Source: Alphaproteobacteria bacterium (GTDB lineage: Bacteria > Pseudomonadota > Alphaproteobacteria > Puniceispirillales > Puniceispirillaceae). From it: DNA of 6,125 nt. The position numbers were made by a program, and so were the translations under genes. This document shows positions 5,905-6,125 of the stretch, one piece after another. The stretch covers positions 6,752-12,876 of the forward strand of contig WTHY01000161.1 of assembly GCA_011522945.1 (NCBI GenBank), read 5' to 3'. Each line of letters opens with the position of its first letter. Position 1 is the first letter of the stretch. The notes beneath the pieces were generated by a model. It was not told the origin of the DNA and made no database searches. It worked only from the letters and a program-made list of their open reading frames with translations.

Positions 5905-6125
5905 ATGCCCCTTCAGATGCGTAAAAAACTATTCATTACAGCTGCTGTAACAGGCTCTGGCGGTACGCAGGATAAATCCCCTCACGTGCCACGCAGCCCA
6001 AAAGAAATTGCTGACTCGGCCATTGCCGCCGCAAAAGTAGGGGCTGCGGTTGTGCATTGTCATGTGCGCGACCCTGAAACAGGTACACCATCCCGGAAAT
6101 TGGAATATTACAGAGAGGTAACATA
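5905..6125 (+). CDS. Beta-keto acid cleavage enzyme (BKACE, DUF849), N-terminal part
   Basis: The first 73 residues of a gene that continues past the right edge; family members are about 270-310 residues. BKACE enzymes are Zn-dependent and split a beta-keto acid with acetyl-CoA into acetoacetate and a new CoA ester. Visible marks are the first beta strand KLFITAAVTGSGGT at 8-21, P32 starting the first helix (SPKEIADSAIAAAKVGAA), and the metal-binding strand VVHCHVRDPETG at 49-60, with H51 and H53 as Zn ligands. Known members act on 3-keto-5-aminohexanoate (Kce) or dehydrocarnitine. Beside a betaine-type Rieske oxygenase and a dimethylglycine/sarcosine dehydrogenase, dehydrocarnitine cleavage to betainyl-CoA is the most attractive guess, but the substrate-determining residues lie outside the window. 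An in-frame second Met is at residue 5. Confidence 0.9.
   Translation, partial: MPLQMRKKLFITAAVTGSGGTQDKSPHVPRSPKEIADSAIAAAKVGAAVVHCHVRDPETGTPSRKLEYYREVT

Overview
The window (6125 bases) looks like part of a quaternary-amine (glycine betaine / carnitine / methylated glycine) catabolism region from a proteobacterium. The families and moderate base composition suggest an alphaproteobacterium, perhaps marine, but that placement is inference. Coding density is high, genes have recognisable Shine-Dalgarno sites, and no mobile element, tRNA, rRNA or CRISPR is visible. No stretch over 300 bases lacks a gene.

Layout. On the minus strand, 19-2571 encodes an 850-residue flavoprotein of the dimethylglycine/sarcosine dehydrogenase type (FAD domain plus folate-binding GcvT-like domain). 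It is divergent from a plus-strand pair: an RpiR/MurR-type regulator (2666-3589) and, 11 bases later, a Rieske oxygenase alpha subunit of the glycine betaine / carnitine / choline monooxygenase group (3601-4701). The 94-base divergent gap holds nested palindromes that reach the regulator's start codon, a likely operator. Then come a periplasmic copper chaperone of the PCuAC family (4831-5322), a small carboxymuconolactone-decarboxylase-family protein (5411-5788), and the N-terminus of a beta-keto acid cleavage enzyme (BKACE, DUF849) that runs off the right edge (5905-6125).

How they may work together. In known pathways a BKACE enzyme converts dehydrocarnitine plus acetyl-CoA to betainyl-CoA and acetoacetate, and betainyl-CoA gives glycine betaine. 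A Rieske monooxygenase demethylates glycine betaine to dimethylglycine, and folate-linked flavoproteins demethylate dimethylglycine and sarcosine. Three of the six genes fit that route, and the RpiR protein is the natural candidate regulator. The Rieske reductase, carnitine dehydrogenase and betainyl-CoA thioesterase are not in the window. The copper chaperone and the CMD-family protein have no established place in this route. I see no clearly new system; the most notable points are the operator/start architecture, the non-sugar-like SIS domain of the regulator, and the unexplained CMD gene beside a BKACE.
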